Shown piece after piece: positions 22,543-35,267 of a DNA stretch of 64,000 bases. A program made the position numbers and the translations under genes. Position 1 is the first letter of the stretch. Each line of letters opens with the position of its first letter. The notes beneath the pieces are model-generated. The model had not been told where the DNA came from. It saw only the letters and a list, made by a program, of their open reading frames with translations, and did no database searches. The stretch comes from Gnetum montanum (Eukaryota; Streptophyta; Gnetopsida; Gnetales; Gnetaceae). The DNA lies in assembly GCA_015680685.1 (NCBI GenBank), contig MNCI01019012.1, forward strand, positions 6,116-70,115. Direction: 5' to 3'.

Positions 22543-25121
22543 CATGAATTTTATAGATTAAGTAATAAAATGTCACATTATTATTTTTATCCATGAAAGT
22601 ACACAATTTAAAAATTTATATTTTCAATCAATTATTATGAAGTAACACTCTAAGTGAAATTCCCTTTATATAATGCATTTCATAATGAACATCATATGAC
22701 CAAGGTAACTAGATCTCTAATTAGTAAAGTGAAAAATTTTAAAATATAACATGATGGTGAGTACATTTTATTTTCCAAACTAGGTTATAAATCATTTTCA
22801 TTTATAAATTTCTCCTAAAATGCAAACAAGAATGATGAGACATTAGGGACAACAATTTCCTTCAAAATATATTATAACATAATAGTTATTTTAACCACAA
22901 GAAATAAATACATCCATGTCATGGTAAATTAAAAATAAAACATCACCATCAAAAGAATGTATTAAAAATATACATTTACAAATAAGAAAAATTTTATAAG
23001 ACTAAGCCATCAACCAAGATAACCATCTATATTTGCACTTCAAAGACTATTATATAGACTAAAAGATAATTTACCCATGACTTTAGGGTGGTGTCTTGTA
23101 CTGTGAACTTCATAGGAACTAGAGGCTTCTTCAAATTAGATGTTAACATATCTACAGTAGTATCTAATGATTTTGGAATAGAGGATTTATTTATAAGTTC
23201 ATCCCTTATTTCATTGTATGTAGCTAGAAGATATGGTGGGCACATTGTAAGGACCCATGGCAATTAAAAACCTAGCTTAACAAATATTTGATATGAATTG
23301 TTTTATCACCAACTATTCTTACAAGCTTATCATTATGTTATTTAGTCTTTCTTGCTCCTCATTTAATGTCCCAATCAATGCATTCTTTTCCTCTATTAAT
23401 TCTTTAACCAATTTTAACACCATGTTCAAATCTTCATGGAGCTTTGATTTTTTGAACTATAGAGTACTTGAATTGGCTTTCAACTCCATCATTTTCACCA
23501 TCAACTCCTCACTCTACTTGTTAATTTAAGATCAAAATTAGAGCTCACAATATTTCTTACTTGTTTTAATGTTGAAAATTTTTTAGATCACTTTTTTTCA
23601 AGCAAAGGAACATCTTCTACATCCTTTATAAATTTTGAAAAAGCTATAGTATCTTTATTTTTATCTTTATATGTAATTTTAAATTTTTATTTAATGCCAT
23701 ATTTTGTGTCCAAGTGGCTTCAAAACCTTGTTTATTTCATCTTAATATCTCATCATAGGCTCTTGATTTGAAATAGTACCCCACTTTGGTATAATTTTCA
23801 ATTATTAAATTATATAATAAATCATTAGTCACTACAATGGAATGAACCTTTTATAATTTACTAAGCTCTTTATTGACAATGCCTCTAACTAATATTGGAA
23901 AGTCAACATTATTGATTTCAATAAAATCCTTTCATACAACTTAATTATACAACATTTCTTCAACATGGATCCTTTCTACTATTAACTTAAAAAGGTGAAT
24001 TATGGCTTCTATATGAACAACTTTATTTTCAAAGCTATGGTTTTACATAACTACTCTAACTATAGTCAAGGTTAGGTAATTAGATTTAAGTTTATCCCAC
24101 ACCTTAATTAGAACTTTGATAGGTTGATTTAAGAAGGATAGCTCTATGATATTCTACTCTTTTTTTGAGAAGGCATTCAAAAACAATTATGATGCCAACT
24201 CATTTTTCCATTCTCTCACCACCACAGTGACTTCATTTAAATTTGCACTTTTAAATAATTTAACAATTGTAGAAAGTACATAACTATAGAAGAAATGTGA
24301 TGTAGAGGAATAGTAATAGCTAAGTACCTGTTCTTTTATTTCTAACTTTAACAAGTAAATCCAATTCATATAACTCCACTCCTTCACCATGACATAAAGC
24401 AAGCTTAACAATGCCCAAGATATTGCATTTTTCCTATCTTTAATAATTACATAGTAGGAAATTTTATCTGCTAGTGTCAATTCAGAGTATGAAATCTTTA
24501 ATTAGGTAATAAAAATCATAACTATGGTAAAAATACATTTCTTCCTTCATTCTTCCCCATTTACAAAAAACTCTATCAATTTGTTTCCTAGAAATTATTA
24601 CTTCCTTTAAAGTACAATCACTTTTATCATTAGAGGAAAAACTATAAATATCTTTTTTGAATTTTGGAAAATTACCAAGTCTTCTGAAATTGAAATATGT
24701 ACCAATCATTATTATAAGTCCTTTTAAATTTCTTCACCTATGCCTAATCTTTCAATACTAGAAGTTTAACAAATGGTGTTAGACTAGATCTCTACAACTT
24801 TGCATCATAGTCTTTACTGTTCAACTTTGCTACTAAAGAAAGAGTGAAATGCTAATAATAAATACTAACTCTAGGAGTTAGATACCTAATATAATTTTCC
24901 TTTGACAATAGTAAATCAAAACTTTGTTTCGTATTTTCAATAGCTTTATAATGTGCTAACATTGCAAAATGAAGCTTTATCTTTTTGGTGAAGCCTTGTG
25001 CCATGGAGGAAGATCCTTCGCCATGAGTACTTCCACCATAAAATTTAGACAATGGTATTGCCAATAGTGATGATGATGGTATTTCTAAAAATTATTATTT
25101 AAAACATTCTCTAGTGTACAT
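22543..25121 (-). pseudogene. Internal region of the split element with an unknown decayed ORF
   Basis: Leftward from ATG 25064 the - strand has open pieces at 25064-24852 (starts MAIPLSKFYGGSTHGEG), 24709-24482, 24480-24187 and 23263-23027, in different frames. They suggest one decayed protein of several hundred residues. I recognise no gag core, zinc knuckle, protease, RT or integrase motif. It starts about 590 bases downstream of the primer-binding site once the Tat-like element is removed, as the first ORF of the element would. A short piece of + strand frame at 23293-23529 is probably a shadow. Function unknown. Confidence 0.35.
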
Positions 25122-26981
25122 TGTAGCAACCGAAAATGTCGACAGCTGGAAAACACCAAGAGGTTGTTGATCGTGACAGTCTTAACCCTATATCTGCACC
25201 AGGGCCGTGCTGGATTAAACAGAAACGGGGTGCCCTAAATAGTTTGGTTGATTAGATATGGTCTTAATCGATGTCACTAAACCTTTTGCAAATGTATAAT
25301 GTGAAAACAATGTTTATAGCATAAATATCGATTATTATATGCAAGGAACGAAAATGATGTAAAATGCAATGGTAAATAGGAGAAGAAAGTAAACTAGGGT
25401 TAATAAATGCACCACTTTCAAAGCTATGACTTTACTTTATCAGAGTGGATACAATCGGTTGCACAACACTGGGAAGCACAAAGATCCTGAAAGTAACCAA
25501 ATACATTCAAAGTGAGCCAACTGTATGCTTGAACATGGATTCACAAGCTAACAATGCAAAGGGCTACAAAGGCAATGGAAAAGAGTTAACATGATGCCCC
25601 CCCGGAACGCAAACTATTTTGCTAATAAGTTTTTGTTTATATGATTTTAGCTACTCAAAATTGCCAACCACTAAAATTTTCCAACCAATGCTCAATTTTT
25701 CAACCCTTTGAGCATTGCTCATCAGGGTATTTATAGGGCTAGCAACACGCAAAAGATGCAATTTGGACGCTGCGTGTCTCAGACCTACCAGACGTTGACG
25801 TGTCCATGCTGCATGGACATGCAAAGCTAATTGATGAGCTTGCCGCACTACAATTATGTTGTTAGAACTAAAGACGTTGGGATTAGGTGTGCCATTAATG
25901 CAGATAAAGAGTGAAGCGCACCGATGTAGCATGGCTACCTGCTACGTTGTGCTACTCTATGGAGCGTAGCCATGTTAGTGTAGTGTAGCTGCTTACTACG
26001 CTATGCTTCACCCAACCACCTACTACGTTGTTCTATGTTTTGGAGTGTAGCGATGTTAGCGTAGCGTAGCTGCTCGCTATGCTTTCCTACGCAATGTAGC
26101 GTAGCATATTTAGTGTAGCGTAGCTTCTTGCTATGTTGTGCTACACTATGTAGCATAGCATAACATAACCACCAATTTGAAGGAGAAATTTGGGTGGAGC
26201 CAATTGCAACTACTGGAAGCTTTTGAAGTGTTTTGGCTGGCTCTCCATGTTTTCTACACTATGCTACGCTATGTAGCATAGCATAGCATAGTAGCTAGCC
26301 TTAACCGTGATTTTTACTACGAGCACTTGTTTGCAAATCATGCTGATAATCTGCAGCCTTTGCTCTTTGCAACATGAAGCATGTGAACTTGCTAATCCTA
26401 CATCCTAAGAAACCTCTTGTCATTCTTGCATCATTGCTATGCTATGTAGCGTAGCAACCAACATAGCCTACCTTTTTCTTCATCTGCTACTTTTCTAGTA
26501 AGAGGAGCTTTTCCGAAGGACTTGAAGCTAGTGAAGAAACTGGTCTTGAAGACTGGAAGTGCTTACTCAGTGCAATTGAAATCACTAAGTAAGCTAGGCC
26601 TTTCTACCTTGCTTTCGCTACACTACGTAGCATAACATAGCATGGCACTTCATCCTACAACTGTCTTCAAAGGCCTGCTACCCTACATAGCATAGCGTAG
26701 CATAGAAAACTTCTTGACTACAAAACTTGTTGAACTATTTTGCATAGCCCGAGCACCACCAACAACCTCACACATTGCTCTTGAGTAGACTATCAGTTGG
26801 ATGAACTACCCAGGTGGGCAGGCCAGTGAGTCTGTTGGGCTTGTTAACACTAGAAGTAGAAAATTTTCCAAACTAGACAATATAAACTTAGAGCATCCAT
26901 TTTCTGCCAAAATGCCATGATGCTACCTGAATTCCAAGGACCCAGTGAAGTAAGAATGCCTTGAAAATTTAGGGTGTTTCA
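25122..26981 (-). repeat. 3' LTR of the Tat-like element
   Basis: It is 1860 bp. On the - strand it begins TGAAACACCC and ends GTTGCTACA. A TATA box (TATAAATA, 25735-25728) is followed by CCCTGA. U3 (25925-26710) is packed with near-palindromes built from TACGCTA, TAGCGTA and TAGCATAGC. Confidence 0.9.
25925..26710. repeat. TACGCTA/TAGCGTAGC near-palindrome clusters in U3
   Basis: At least ten clusters of the words GCTACGCTA, TGTAGCGTAGC and CATAGCATAG occur, some forming inverted pairs such as CTACGCTA...TAGCATAGC around 26265-26290. The equivalent part of the right LTR (42590-43410) has the same clusters with different base changes. The same words appear in the introns of the antisense gene (33520-33640, 35181-35211, 35984-36030). 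Confidence 0.85.
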
Positions 26982-26994
26982 TTGGCCCCTCTTT
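26982..26994 (-). other. Polypurine tract of the Tat-like element
   Basis: On the - strand AAAGAGGGGCCAA directly precedes the LTR start TGAAACACC. The same 13 bases precede the middle LTR of the tandem array at 52645-52657. Confidence 0.9.
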
Positions 26995-28310
26995 GGCGAT
27001 GTCTGGAGGATGGACCTGAGAGAAGCCAACAAAGAATATGAAACACCACGGAAGATAAAACGCTAACATCTTTCTTCGGCGATTGTCAAGATGTCACTCA
27101 GCTATGCTTGAGAGTGTTGCATTGGTTATGTGGGGAAAAGGGAAGGGTTAAGCGGGGAGGAAGGAGGTTCAAGAAAATGGTAAAGATGAAACTTAGCAAA
27201 ATCCCTCTTCAGAGTGCTTGTGAGGGAGTTGTTTGCGTGGTTATCTTTGTTTTTGCTGATCTTCAACCTCTCGTCAAAATTCTTAGAGAGGGTGATTTGT
27301 GAAATAGCTTACATGCCATTTGTTTTAGACACATTTTTTCTCTTCTTCTTTTTTCTGTGCATGTGAGCTTTTTCTCTCTTATGCTTTTGCCTTTTGTTGC
27401 TTTTCCATTTACATTTGCAAACAACCTTATTGCAAGACAGGTGTTTCTTTCCTAGGATGAGTTGTGTTACATCCACGTGGGGCTTTAACCTACCTACAGA
27501 TGCTTCCCATGCGACGAACTATGTTACGCACATCATGGACTTTGCAGTTGGGCAAATGGGAGGGCTTGACAGGCATCGGGCAAAGCTTGTAAAAGAAGGG
27601 AGAGAGAGGAATTGTAGGTGTGAAGAGTAAGGTAAAGGGGTTTAAGGGATAGGACAGGATGTGCACTCTTAAGTAGACAAGCTAATCAAGACAACCACCT
27701 TGTAATGCTATAGCATTTGCTACCATGGCAAGATGCATCTCTGACCGATGCCCCTCTGGTATGCACCCTGCAAACATAACAAAGAGCAAACCATAAGAAA
27801 CAACAATGATGCAAAAAGAAGGTAAAGGTCTTGTTGTGGTCACTATTGGAGCAATTGATATTGTTGCTGAGACATGCAATGTCCAAACTAGGAAGGCCAG
27901 AAGCAGCAGACTTTGCAGCGTTAGTGTGGAAGAGCTGGCGTAGAGGAGGCTAGGAGTTGCTGTGAATGCAACTGATTAGGAATCCCTACCAGAGGCAAGC
28001 ATTCTTAGTTCAGCTATGGGATTGGCTACCTGACAGCTGGGCCACAATACTATTGGAACTCTAGCAGTAGGCACTAACCAAGGAAGCTACTGCCAAGGCG
28101 ATGAGCCGTGGCGGCAGTAGGTCTAGAGGGTCAGCATGATGTTGTACGACATCTCCAAAGAATCAACAAGATGTCAAGAGTAGCGATGTTGCATATGTTC
28201 CAGAGGTTCATTAGAGGCATCTTGAATTGCATTTTGGAACTACAATGCCCCACCCCGTGTCGACACTGTGCACGCTCGCTTGTTGTGTACTAGTGTAGAT
28301 GTGTGCTAGG
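26995..28310 (-). other. 3' region of the Tat-like element, no gene recognised
   Basis: It lies between the tandem repeats and the polypurine tract. Its last 70 bases on the - strand resemble the end of the array's internal region (52580-52657). Short frames exist on both strands (for example 27108-27302 and 27394-27630 on +) without recognisable motifs. Splice-like or coding order could not be shown. Confidence 0.45.
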
Positions 28311-28325
28311 GATGTGCCGCAAACC

Positions 28326-28735
28326 CAGTTTAAGGTCTTGGTAGATCATAGTGTGCTGGTTTAAGGTCCCAATAGACCGTTGTGCTAGTTTAAGGTCCCA
28401 ATAGACCGCATTTTCTAGTTTAATGTCATAGCAGATGGTTGTTGTACTGGTTTAAGGTCCCAGCAGACCACTGTGCTTATTTAACATCATAGCAGATGGT
28501 GGTTGTACTAGTTTAAGGTCCTAGCAGACCGTTGTGCTAGTTTATAATCATAGCAGACTATTCTGTGCTAGTTATACTTCATAGTGGATGATTGCGTACC
28601 TTTTCCAATTTTACGTCTTACCAGAAATTTTGTGAAGCTTTGCTAGTTTTACATCGTAGCAGACACTTCTTTGCCCTTTTTACGTCATATCGGACGCTTG
28701 TTTGCCAGTTTTATGTCATAGCAGATGAGCTTACC
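28326..28735. repeat. Tandem repeat, about 36-40 bp unit, around ten copies
   Basis: The unit reads CTAGTTTAAGGTCCCAGCAG followed by ACCGTTGTG and similar. Copies drift toward the right end (TTTTACGTCATAGCAGAC). Related units occur at 32265-32700 and, as reverse complement, in the array at 51162-51500. Tat and Ogre elements are known to carry such tandem repeats in their untranslated regions. Confidence 0.85.
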
Positions 28736-28739
28736 GTGT

Positions 28740-31700
28740 TCATGCTTTAGATGTAGTACGGCTTGAGGTACGAGTGATTTACCGGATTTGCAAACTCATT
28801 GTCGTCCATGTCTGCCAACTTGAAGGCCCCATTCCAAAAGGATTTTTTTGACCATGTATGGACCTTCCCAATTGGCTGGGATTTGCATGATGTTTTTTCC
28901 ATTGCTTATTCTAGTAGTGCTCTATGTGACCCAGTGTTTTTGCATGCTCCTCCTCTATTAAGTAAAGGTTGATGATCCTCGACTCATTATTCTGGGCTAT
29001 GCTCATGACATTTGATAGGATCATCCAGAGTGATGGTACTTGCAACTCAAGAGGTAACATTGCTTTAGATTCATAAATAAGACTATAAGGTGCCTTACCT
29101 GTCGCAGTCCTGCATGTCGTCCTGTAAGCCCATAGCACATAGAGGATTTTCTCATTCCATCACCTCTTGCTGTTGTTAAGCATCTTTTTCAACAATTTGA
29201 TGATGGACTTATTTGTAGCCTCTGCTTGTCCATTTTCCTGCAGGTAGTATCGTGAGAAGAATGATTTTTTGATGCCAAGATTGTTGCAGAAGGTTCAAGT
29301 TTCTGCAATACTAAATTATGGCCCGTTTTCAGTCACAATAGTCATGGGAAGCCCAAACCTTGTCACGATGTTATCCAAGATGAAGTGGCAAACCTGCTGA
29401 GATGTCGTCTTCATCAAGGGGATAGCTTCCACCCACTTAGTAAAATACTTAGTGGTAATGATGATGAAGCTATGCCCTGTGGAGGACTTAGGCATGATAG
29501 GTCCTATGAGGTCTAGTCCCCATCACTGGAAAGGCCATGTGATCTGCATTGGATGCAGCTCTGTAGGTGAAACGTGTATGAGATTTGTGAATCGTTGGCA
29601 CATATCACATGTCTTGACTTTGGCTAGGAAATCACGTTCCATGTGAGGCCAGTAATACCCTAGACGTCTAATTTTTATGGCCATAGCCCTAGGTGTTATG
29701 TGTCCACCACACAGTCCTTCGTGTACTTCATTAATTACCTTCTGCACTTGCTCCTTGTTTACGCATGCCAGCAATATCCCATTATAGGAGTGCTTGCATA
29801 GGGCTTTGTCTCCCATGAGCACATATTGTTGAGCATGCTTACAAATCGCATCTCTCTGGGTAGATGTCAATCCTCTTGGGGGCTCGCCATGTTGCAAGTA
29901 GGTTTTAATGTTGAAGTACCACTCCTGGGTATCCATAGTGCTAACAGAGGCTACATGTCTGGCCTGAGTGATAGGCTTCATACACTCAGTAATCGAAGTT
30001 GGCAAACTTGCAAAGAAGTGATGGAATATTTAATGCTAGGGTAAATAAGGCGTCTGCTATGGTGTTTTTGTTGCATGGCACGTGTTGCAAGTCTGTAGTT
30101 GCAAACTGTTTAAGCAAAGTTTTTGCTAGGTGGTAGTAGGGTTGTAGGTGTGTAGCCTTGTAGGCATAGACCTCGGTGATTTGATTCACAACTAGTTGTG
30201 AATCTCTGTAAATCACTAGGTGTTGTATGCTTAATGCTTGGGCAACTAATAGGCTCCAGAGTAGCCCCTAGTACTCTGCCATGTGGTTTGTACAAGGGAA
30301 CGTAAAATGATAAGCAAAAGGATGCATTTCCCTAGAGGAGAACCTAATGATAGCAGCTTCAATACCCCCTCGCACGATCGAGGCACTGTCGAAATGCAAG
30401 GTAGCTTCGAGATGCAATGGGATAGTGTTGATAGTGCTAACATGCTTGTCTGGGAATTTGGGGTCTATGATCGCCTAGTCGTCGACGAGTGAGGTCATAA
30501 GTTGCATTGTTATGGCTTGACCTTTCATTGATGATTGGCTTACATAGTTGCATAAGTTGCATAAGTTGCTATTATTGATTTCCACTGGGCTATCCTACTA
30601 CTTTCATATAGATGTTTTGTTATAGCTTGGAGTATGTTACTCTTGGAAATAATGTTGATTTTTCTACGAAATAGATAGTGTCTCCACTTTTTCAATGCAA
30701 ACACTAAGGCAAAGCAGTTTCTCTTCACCTCGTTGTATTTTGCTTCATATGCTATTAATGCATGACTTAGGTAATACATTGGTATCTCAAAACTATCATC
30801 CGATTTCTGACATAATAGTGTCATGATAGATGTGTCTGAGGCAGCAAGGTAGATGAAGAAAGCCTTATCCCTCTGTGGTGGGTAAATAGTTGCGAGGTGC
30901 AAGAGGTCTTTCTTCATATCATTGAAGGCTTGTTGGCACTATGGTGTCTATTCAAACTTAACCCCTTTCTTCAGTAGATGTTGCATGGGGTGTAACTTGT
31001 TGGTCAATTTTTCTATAAACCTTCTGATGAACTATACTCTAGCTTGTAACCCACGCAATTCCTTAAGGTTCATAGGTGGCACCAAGTTAACGATAGCCTT
31101 TACTTTGTCAAGGTCCACTCATATTCTGGACTCTGATACTACAAACCCTAACATGCATCTGGTTCTTACCCCAAAGACACATTTTTTAGGATTGAGACAT
31201 AAGTCATGCATCTGGAAATAGTTGAGGACTACACCTATATCATTGGGATGATCAGTAGCTCCCTTAAATTTCACCACTATATCATCCACGTAGTCGTTTA
31301 GCATATCTAAGATGTAATCACTAAAGATGTAAGTCATGGCTCACTGGTAGGTTGCTCCAATGTTCTTAAGCCTAAAAGGCATCATAGTGTAACAAAAGGT
31401 ACCCCATGGGATCATGAAGGTTTTTGTTAACTGATGCTCTAGGTTAATGAGAATTTGGTTGTAGCTAGAGAAGCCATCCATGAAGGATAGCAGAGCATCA
31501 CTAGCCATAGTATCAATGAGTTGATCTATACTTGGAAGTGGAAAATCATCTTTGATCATTACTTTTTTTAGATCGTAGAAGTCTATACAGATTCGTATTC
31601 CTCCCATTTTCTTAGAAACTACAATGATGTTAGATACCCATTCCCAGTAATCAACTGCTTGGATGAAACAAACCTAGTATAGCTTAGTGATTTCATCACG

Positions 31701-32130
31701 TACAGCTAGTGCAATTTCTGGTTTAACCTTACGAGAGCCTTCTACTTAACTGCTTTCATGTGCAAGTCTAAGACAATGTTGTGTTGTATCAGCCTCGGAT
31801 CTAAACCCGGCATGTCGTTGTATGACCATGCGAAGACTTCAATGTTATCTTGCAAAATTTTGGCTACATCTTTGTGCGTCTACAAATCTAGGAGCATCCT
31901 CAGTTTCAACATTTTTATTTTTCCCCTGGATTTGGTCCAAGCCCTTTAGATCTAAGGCTTGGACCAGATGCTTAGGCGAGTCTGGGGATGCTTCTAAGGA
32001 TGTGATGATGCTAACTACGAATGATTCCCAATCTATTAGCTCTGGGTTCAGTTGTCTTGCAAGTTTGCCATGTGGCCCTACTAAAGCTAAAGATGAAGAG
32101 AGATCATAATGGATTTCAATCCTCACCCAA
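28740..32130 (-). pseudogene. pol: Tat-like pol: RT, double RNase H, integrase (decayed)
   Basis: From about 32126 leftward: an N-terminal segment, then RT (31607-31119, RICIDFYDLKK, FMDGFSSYNQI, and an intact YVDD at 31292-31281). The first RNase H lies at 30917-30540 (YYLSHALIAYEAKYNEVKR), the second, archaeal-type, at 30216-29986 (YRDSQLVVNQI, HVPCNKNTIADAL). The integrase zinc finger is at about 29790-29590 (HEGLCGGH, CDMCQ), and the core at about 29520-29180 (GLDLIGP, TENGP, ENGQAEATNK). The second catalytic Asp of integrase reads Glu, and stops break the frame, including TGA at 31340-31338 between the two RT pieces. An integrase tail runs to 28911. The double RNase H supports the Tat lineage. 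Confidence 0.88.
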
Positions 32131-32261
32131 CCTACAAAAATGAAATGAAAGTCTAGTTAAGAAATACCTATTCGTAGTAACTATGCATAGTGAAAATTTG
32201 CAAAATAGTAATGAAATGTGAACAATCGAGATAAATGCAAAGTGGTATAGAAATTTTAAGG

Positions 32262-32700
32262 TTTGCCAGTTTAATGTCATAGCGGACCACCTGGGAGTAA
32301 AAGTGCAAAATTGCTAATGTAAGAATTTAAAACTACTAATGTAAAAAATGCAAAATCTGCTAGTTTAATGTCTTTGTAGACTACCAATAGGTTAAAGTAT
32401 TAGTTTAAGGTCGTTACAGACCATGTAGACGTGAAAATGAAAATTTGCTAATATAAAGAATAGAAAGTTGTAAAAGAGTGTCAAACTTCGAATGTAAAAA
32501 TGTGAACTGCTAATTTAATGTCATTGCGGTCTGCTAACATGTATAAGGGTCGAAACTACTAGTTTAAGATCTTTGCGGACCACTAACTAGATTTGAACCA
32601 TGCATTAGGATTGCTATTTTAAAGTCTTTTTGAACTATTAATTAGATTAAGACTATGCATTAGGGTTGCTAGTTTAAGATCTTTTCGAACCTCCTAGGGA
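32262..32700. repeat. Dispersed repeat units (TAGTTTAATGTCATAGCGGACC type)
   Basis: About seven copies of the word AGTTTAA(T/G)GTC followed by a short GCGGACC-like stretch are spaced 40-100 bases apart. Read on the - strand they match the GTCCGCTATGAC...AAACT units of the array at 51162-51500 and 58826-59175. Confidence 0.75.
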
Positions 32701-32879
32701 TATTTTTTTGTTGTGAAGGCAAACAACTAGTTTGAAGCATGTCAAGGCTCTTCACCAAAGCCCACCTATTTTAATGCGAACAGTGCTACCATGTCATGGT
32801 GGCCATGCTACGCTGCACATCATACTCCAAATTAAATAGGTAGAGAGAATGGCAAGTTTCCCTTTTTTACCATTGCGGC

Positions 32880-32888
32880 TATAAATAA
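32880..32888 (+). promoter_or_regulatory. TATA box of the antisense gene
   Basis: TATAAATAA stands 155 bases before the ATG at 33043, with a leader free of other ATGs in a good context. It faces opposite to the retrotransposon's own transcription and is not part of an LTR. Confidence 0.55.
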
Positions 32889-33161
32889 GGATTCACCTTT
32901 GGTAAACTCATCATTTTCATCGTAATAGTGTAGAAGCCACATTCGGAACACAGAGCCCACTTTCGAAGCACAGAGCAATTGTAGTGATAGAGAGCAAGGC
33001 AATTTCAGCATAGCAACAAGGAAAGAGTTGATAGGAAAGACAATGGCTCCCAAGAAAGAATGCAAACACACAACACTCGCTAAGGTTGATGAAGTAAAGG
33101 AAACCCTAGGGCACGTGACGTAGGCGCACGTCGCAGTGCGAGAGGAGATGCCATTGACCCG

Positions 33162-33312
33162 GTAGGCTACCATGCTTCCTCTATTTTCTCATGCCTCTAT
33201 TATTATTTTTTTATTTTTCTTGTTTTTGTTTAGCTTTCTGTGTTTTTTTTGTCATTGTGTTGCCATTTTTTTGGCCCTTACACCATCGTTTTTCCCATTT
33301 CGACCACGACAG
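33162..33312 (+). other. Intron 1 of the antisense gene
   Basis: GTAGGC donor and a T-rich tract before the acceptor CCACGACAG. The T-rich stretch at 33190-33260 is as in plant introns. It joins exons so that the frame continues into CIDATPKFHARL. Confidence 0.55.
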
Positions 33313-33460
33313 ATGTATAGACGCTACGCCAAAGTTTCATGCAAGGTTGCCTAGACCACCATCATTGTGATTGTCATTACTGTAGAGGCTTGGACAATTT
33401 GAGCTACTTGACATACAAATAGTATAGTGTAGGACCCTCTGGAGGGTTTGGCCATGTGTG

Positions 33461-33731
33461 ATGTGATAGTGTAATGCGTGTTCTGTTACGACGTAACGTT
33501 AATCACTTTGTTAGGGCTAATCGCTTTGTTGCTATGCTAAGATAATTTTGCTACGCTATTGCCTTCATGTTTTTGCTACGCTATGTGCATGAAGAGAATC
33601 ATGCTATGCTATTTCCTAGAATGTTAGTTTTGCTACGCTATGTATCTATTGCACTCAGACATGATGTTAACATTTTCTATTGTGTCGTGCAAAGTAGCGC
33701 TAAGGCCAATTTTGATTATCCTAGAAATTGT
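33461..33731 (+). other. Intron 2 of the antisense gene (edges approximate)
   Basis: The donor was not fixed. The acceptor is probably AAATTGTAG near 33739 or close by. The stretch carries GCTACGCTATG words like those in the LTR U3. Open frames at 33567-33828 overlap it and make the boundary uncertain. Confidence 0.35.
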
Positions 33732-34139
33732 AGGGGTCCTGTGCTGTGTGAGTGGACCAGTGGCCAATGTTCCTCCATCCCATACATGGGTGGGAGAGGA
33801 GGTAGTCTGGTTCTATGATGGAGCATAGGAGTTCCTATAATTCCTCCTTGAATGCTTCACTGTGATCCTTTAATCACACTTGGCTAAGGAAGTAGTGCTG
33901 CCGTAATAGAAACCTTCTTGCCTAGGGCAAATAAGGGTATTCTGAGATTTTTGATAAATGGGGAAATTAGTAGTGGGCGGGGACAAGGGTCCAGTCAGTG
34001 CCCAAAAAATTAGTAGTTTGGCTTGGATCTGGGATATGCCTGAGTATAATTGCTACCATCTCTACAATACTTTATTTATTGCACGTCATATGGGAACGTG
34101 CTTCCAAAATCCATTGGGAACCATCTACAGTGCTGGCGA

Positions 34140-34222
34140 GTGAGTTTTCTTGCCATGTTCTAGTATGCTATGTAATATTTTCTACGTTAGCCAAATGTTA
34201 ATGATGTGTTTTTGTTACCAAG
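34140..34222 (+). other. Intron 3 of the antisense gene
   Basis: It has a strong donor GTGAGT and the acceptor TTACCAAG. It is 83 bases long. Splicing is phase 0 and links HLQCWR to FYIDKERL. Confidence 0.65.
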
Positions 34223-34496
34223 TTTTACATCGACAAGGAGAGGCTTCACGGCAATACGGATGTGTTGAACCTAGCACAGATGGTGCTGCGGGAGTTCTCT
34301 TTTGCTAAGAATCTACGCTTAGGTGTGATAGGCCAATGTGGGGGCGAGTACCAAACCTACCCAACCTAGTATCCCAAACTCTACAACAGATGCAAGGATT
34401 CTGGTTGGTTGGATGAGGGATGGGCACCCTTTAAATCGATCATCGTTAAAGATGTCTTAGTTAGTCTTCCCTCATTCCCATCACCGTATAAGCCTG

Positions 34497-34592
34497 GTAA
34501 GCTAAACAATAGTTACTGCATGTTCGAGTGTCATTACTATTTTTGTGTTTTTTGTGTTTTTATGCTAACTGCTTCTATGCAAACCACTATAG
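34497..34592 (+). other. Intron 4 of the antisense gene
   Basis: Donor GTAAGC, acceptor CCACTATAG, 96 bases. Joining restores a split Gly codon (G/GG) and the frame PYKPGAKKSQEV. Confidence 0.7.
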
Positions 34593-35132
34593 GGGCAAAG
34601 AAGTCCCAGGAGGTGATAGTGATAACCACTAAGAGCAAAGAGACAAACATCTACTTCAAGTATGGGGAGGTAGATTAGAGCCAACGTTGGATATGCAACG
34701 TAGCCTCGAAATCCCTGATTAAGAACCTTCAAGATGCTAGGCTCATGGATTTGTTTCTAGCCCCAAATCTAAGTGTCCCTACTACTAAGAACGAAGCCTA
34801 GGTTATGTGAAATCAAAATTAGATTTCCAAACCATGGATCTACCAAATCCTCTGGACCACCTGAGCCCAAGATCCCCCAAAAGCTATTAGGAAGTCGTTC
34901 TCTATGACAACTAAGGATCGGGTGGCCCGTAACTTTCGTGGCCAGGACAACATGGGAGAGCTACTCCCTGCTACCATCGGTAGTGTGTTGTAGGGGAAGC
35001 ACCTCATCGCCAAAATGGTGGCCACCAAGATGCAGCAAAAGAGGCCTCAACCAGCTGAGAAGACCCTCCATACGGAAGAAGAAGAGGGGTGAACATTGCA
35101 GTTCAAGCTACACAGGACAGAACACACCATTG

Positions 35133-35267
35133 GTAAGTGTTTTTGCCTGTGTCTACTTCCTTGCCTACTTTGCTAATGCCTACTACGCTACGTAGCGTAG
35201 CATAGCATAGCACCTACATTTTAAGCTAACTTACTTTACACTAATGAAAATATGTTTTTGCTGCCAG
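35133..35267 (+). other. Intron 5 of the antisense gene
   Basis: Donor GTAAGTG, acceptor TTGCTGCCAG, 135 bases. It contains a perfect palindrome-like block CTACGCTACGTAGCGTAG (35182-35199), the same word family as the element's LTR U3. The frame continues into VEEEEGEEE. Confidence 0.75.

Noticed and set aside
28326-28735. Regularly spaced repeats resembling a CRISPR array
   Set aside because: Spacers are not unique, units drift, and the context is a plant retrotransposon. They are ordinary tandem repeats of a Tat-like element.
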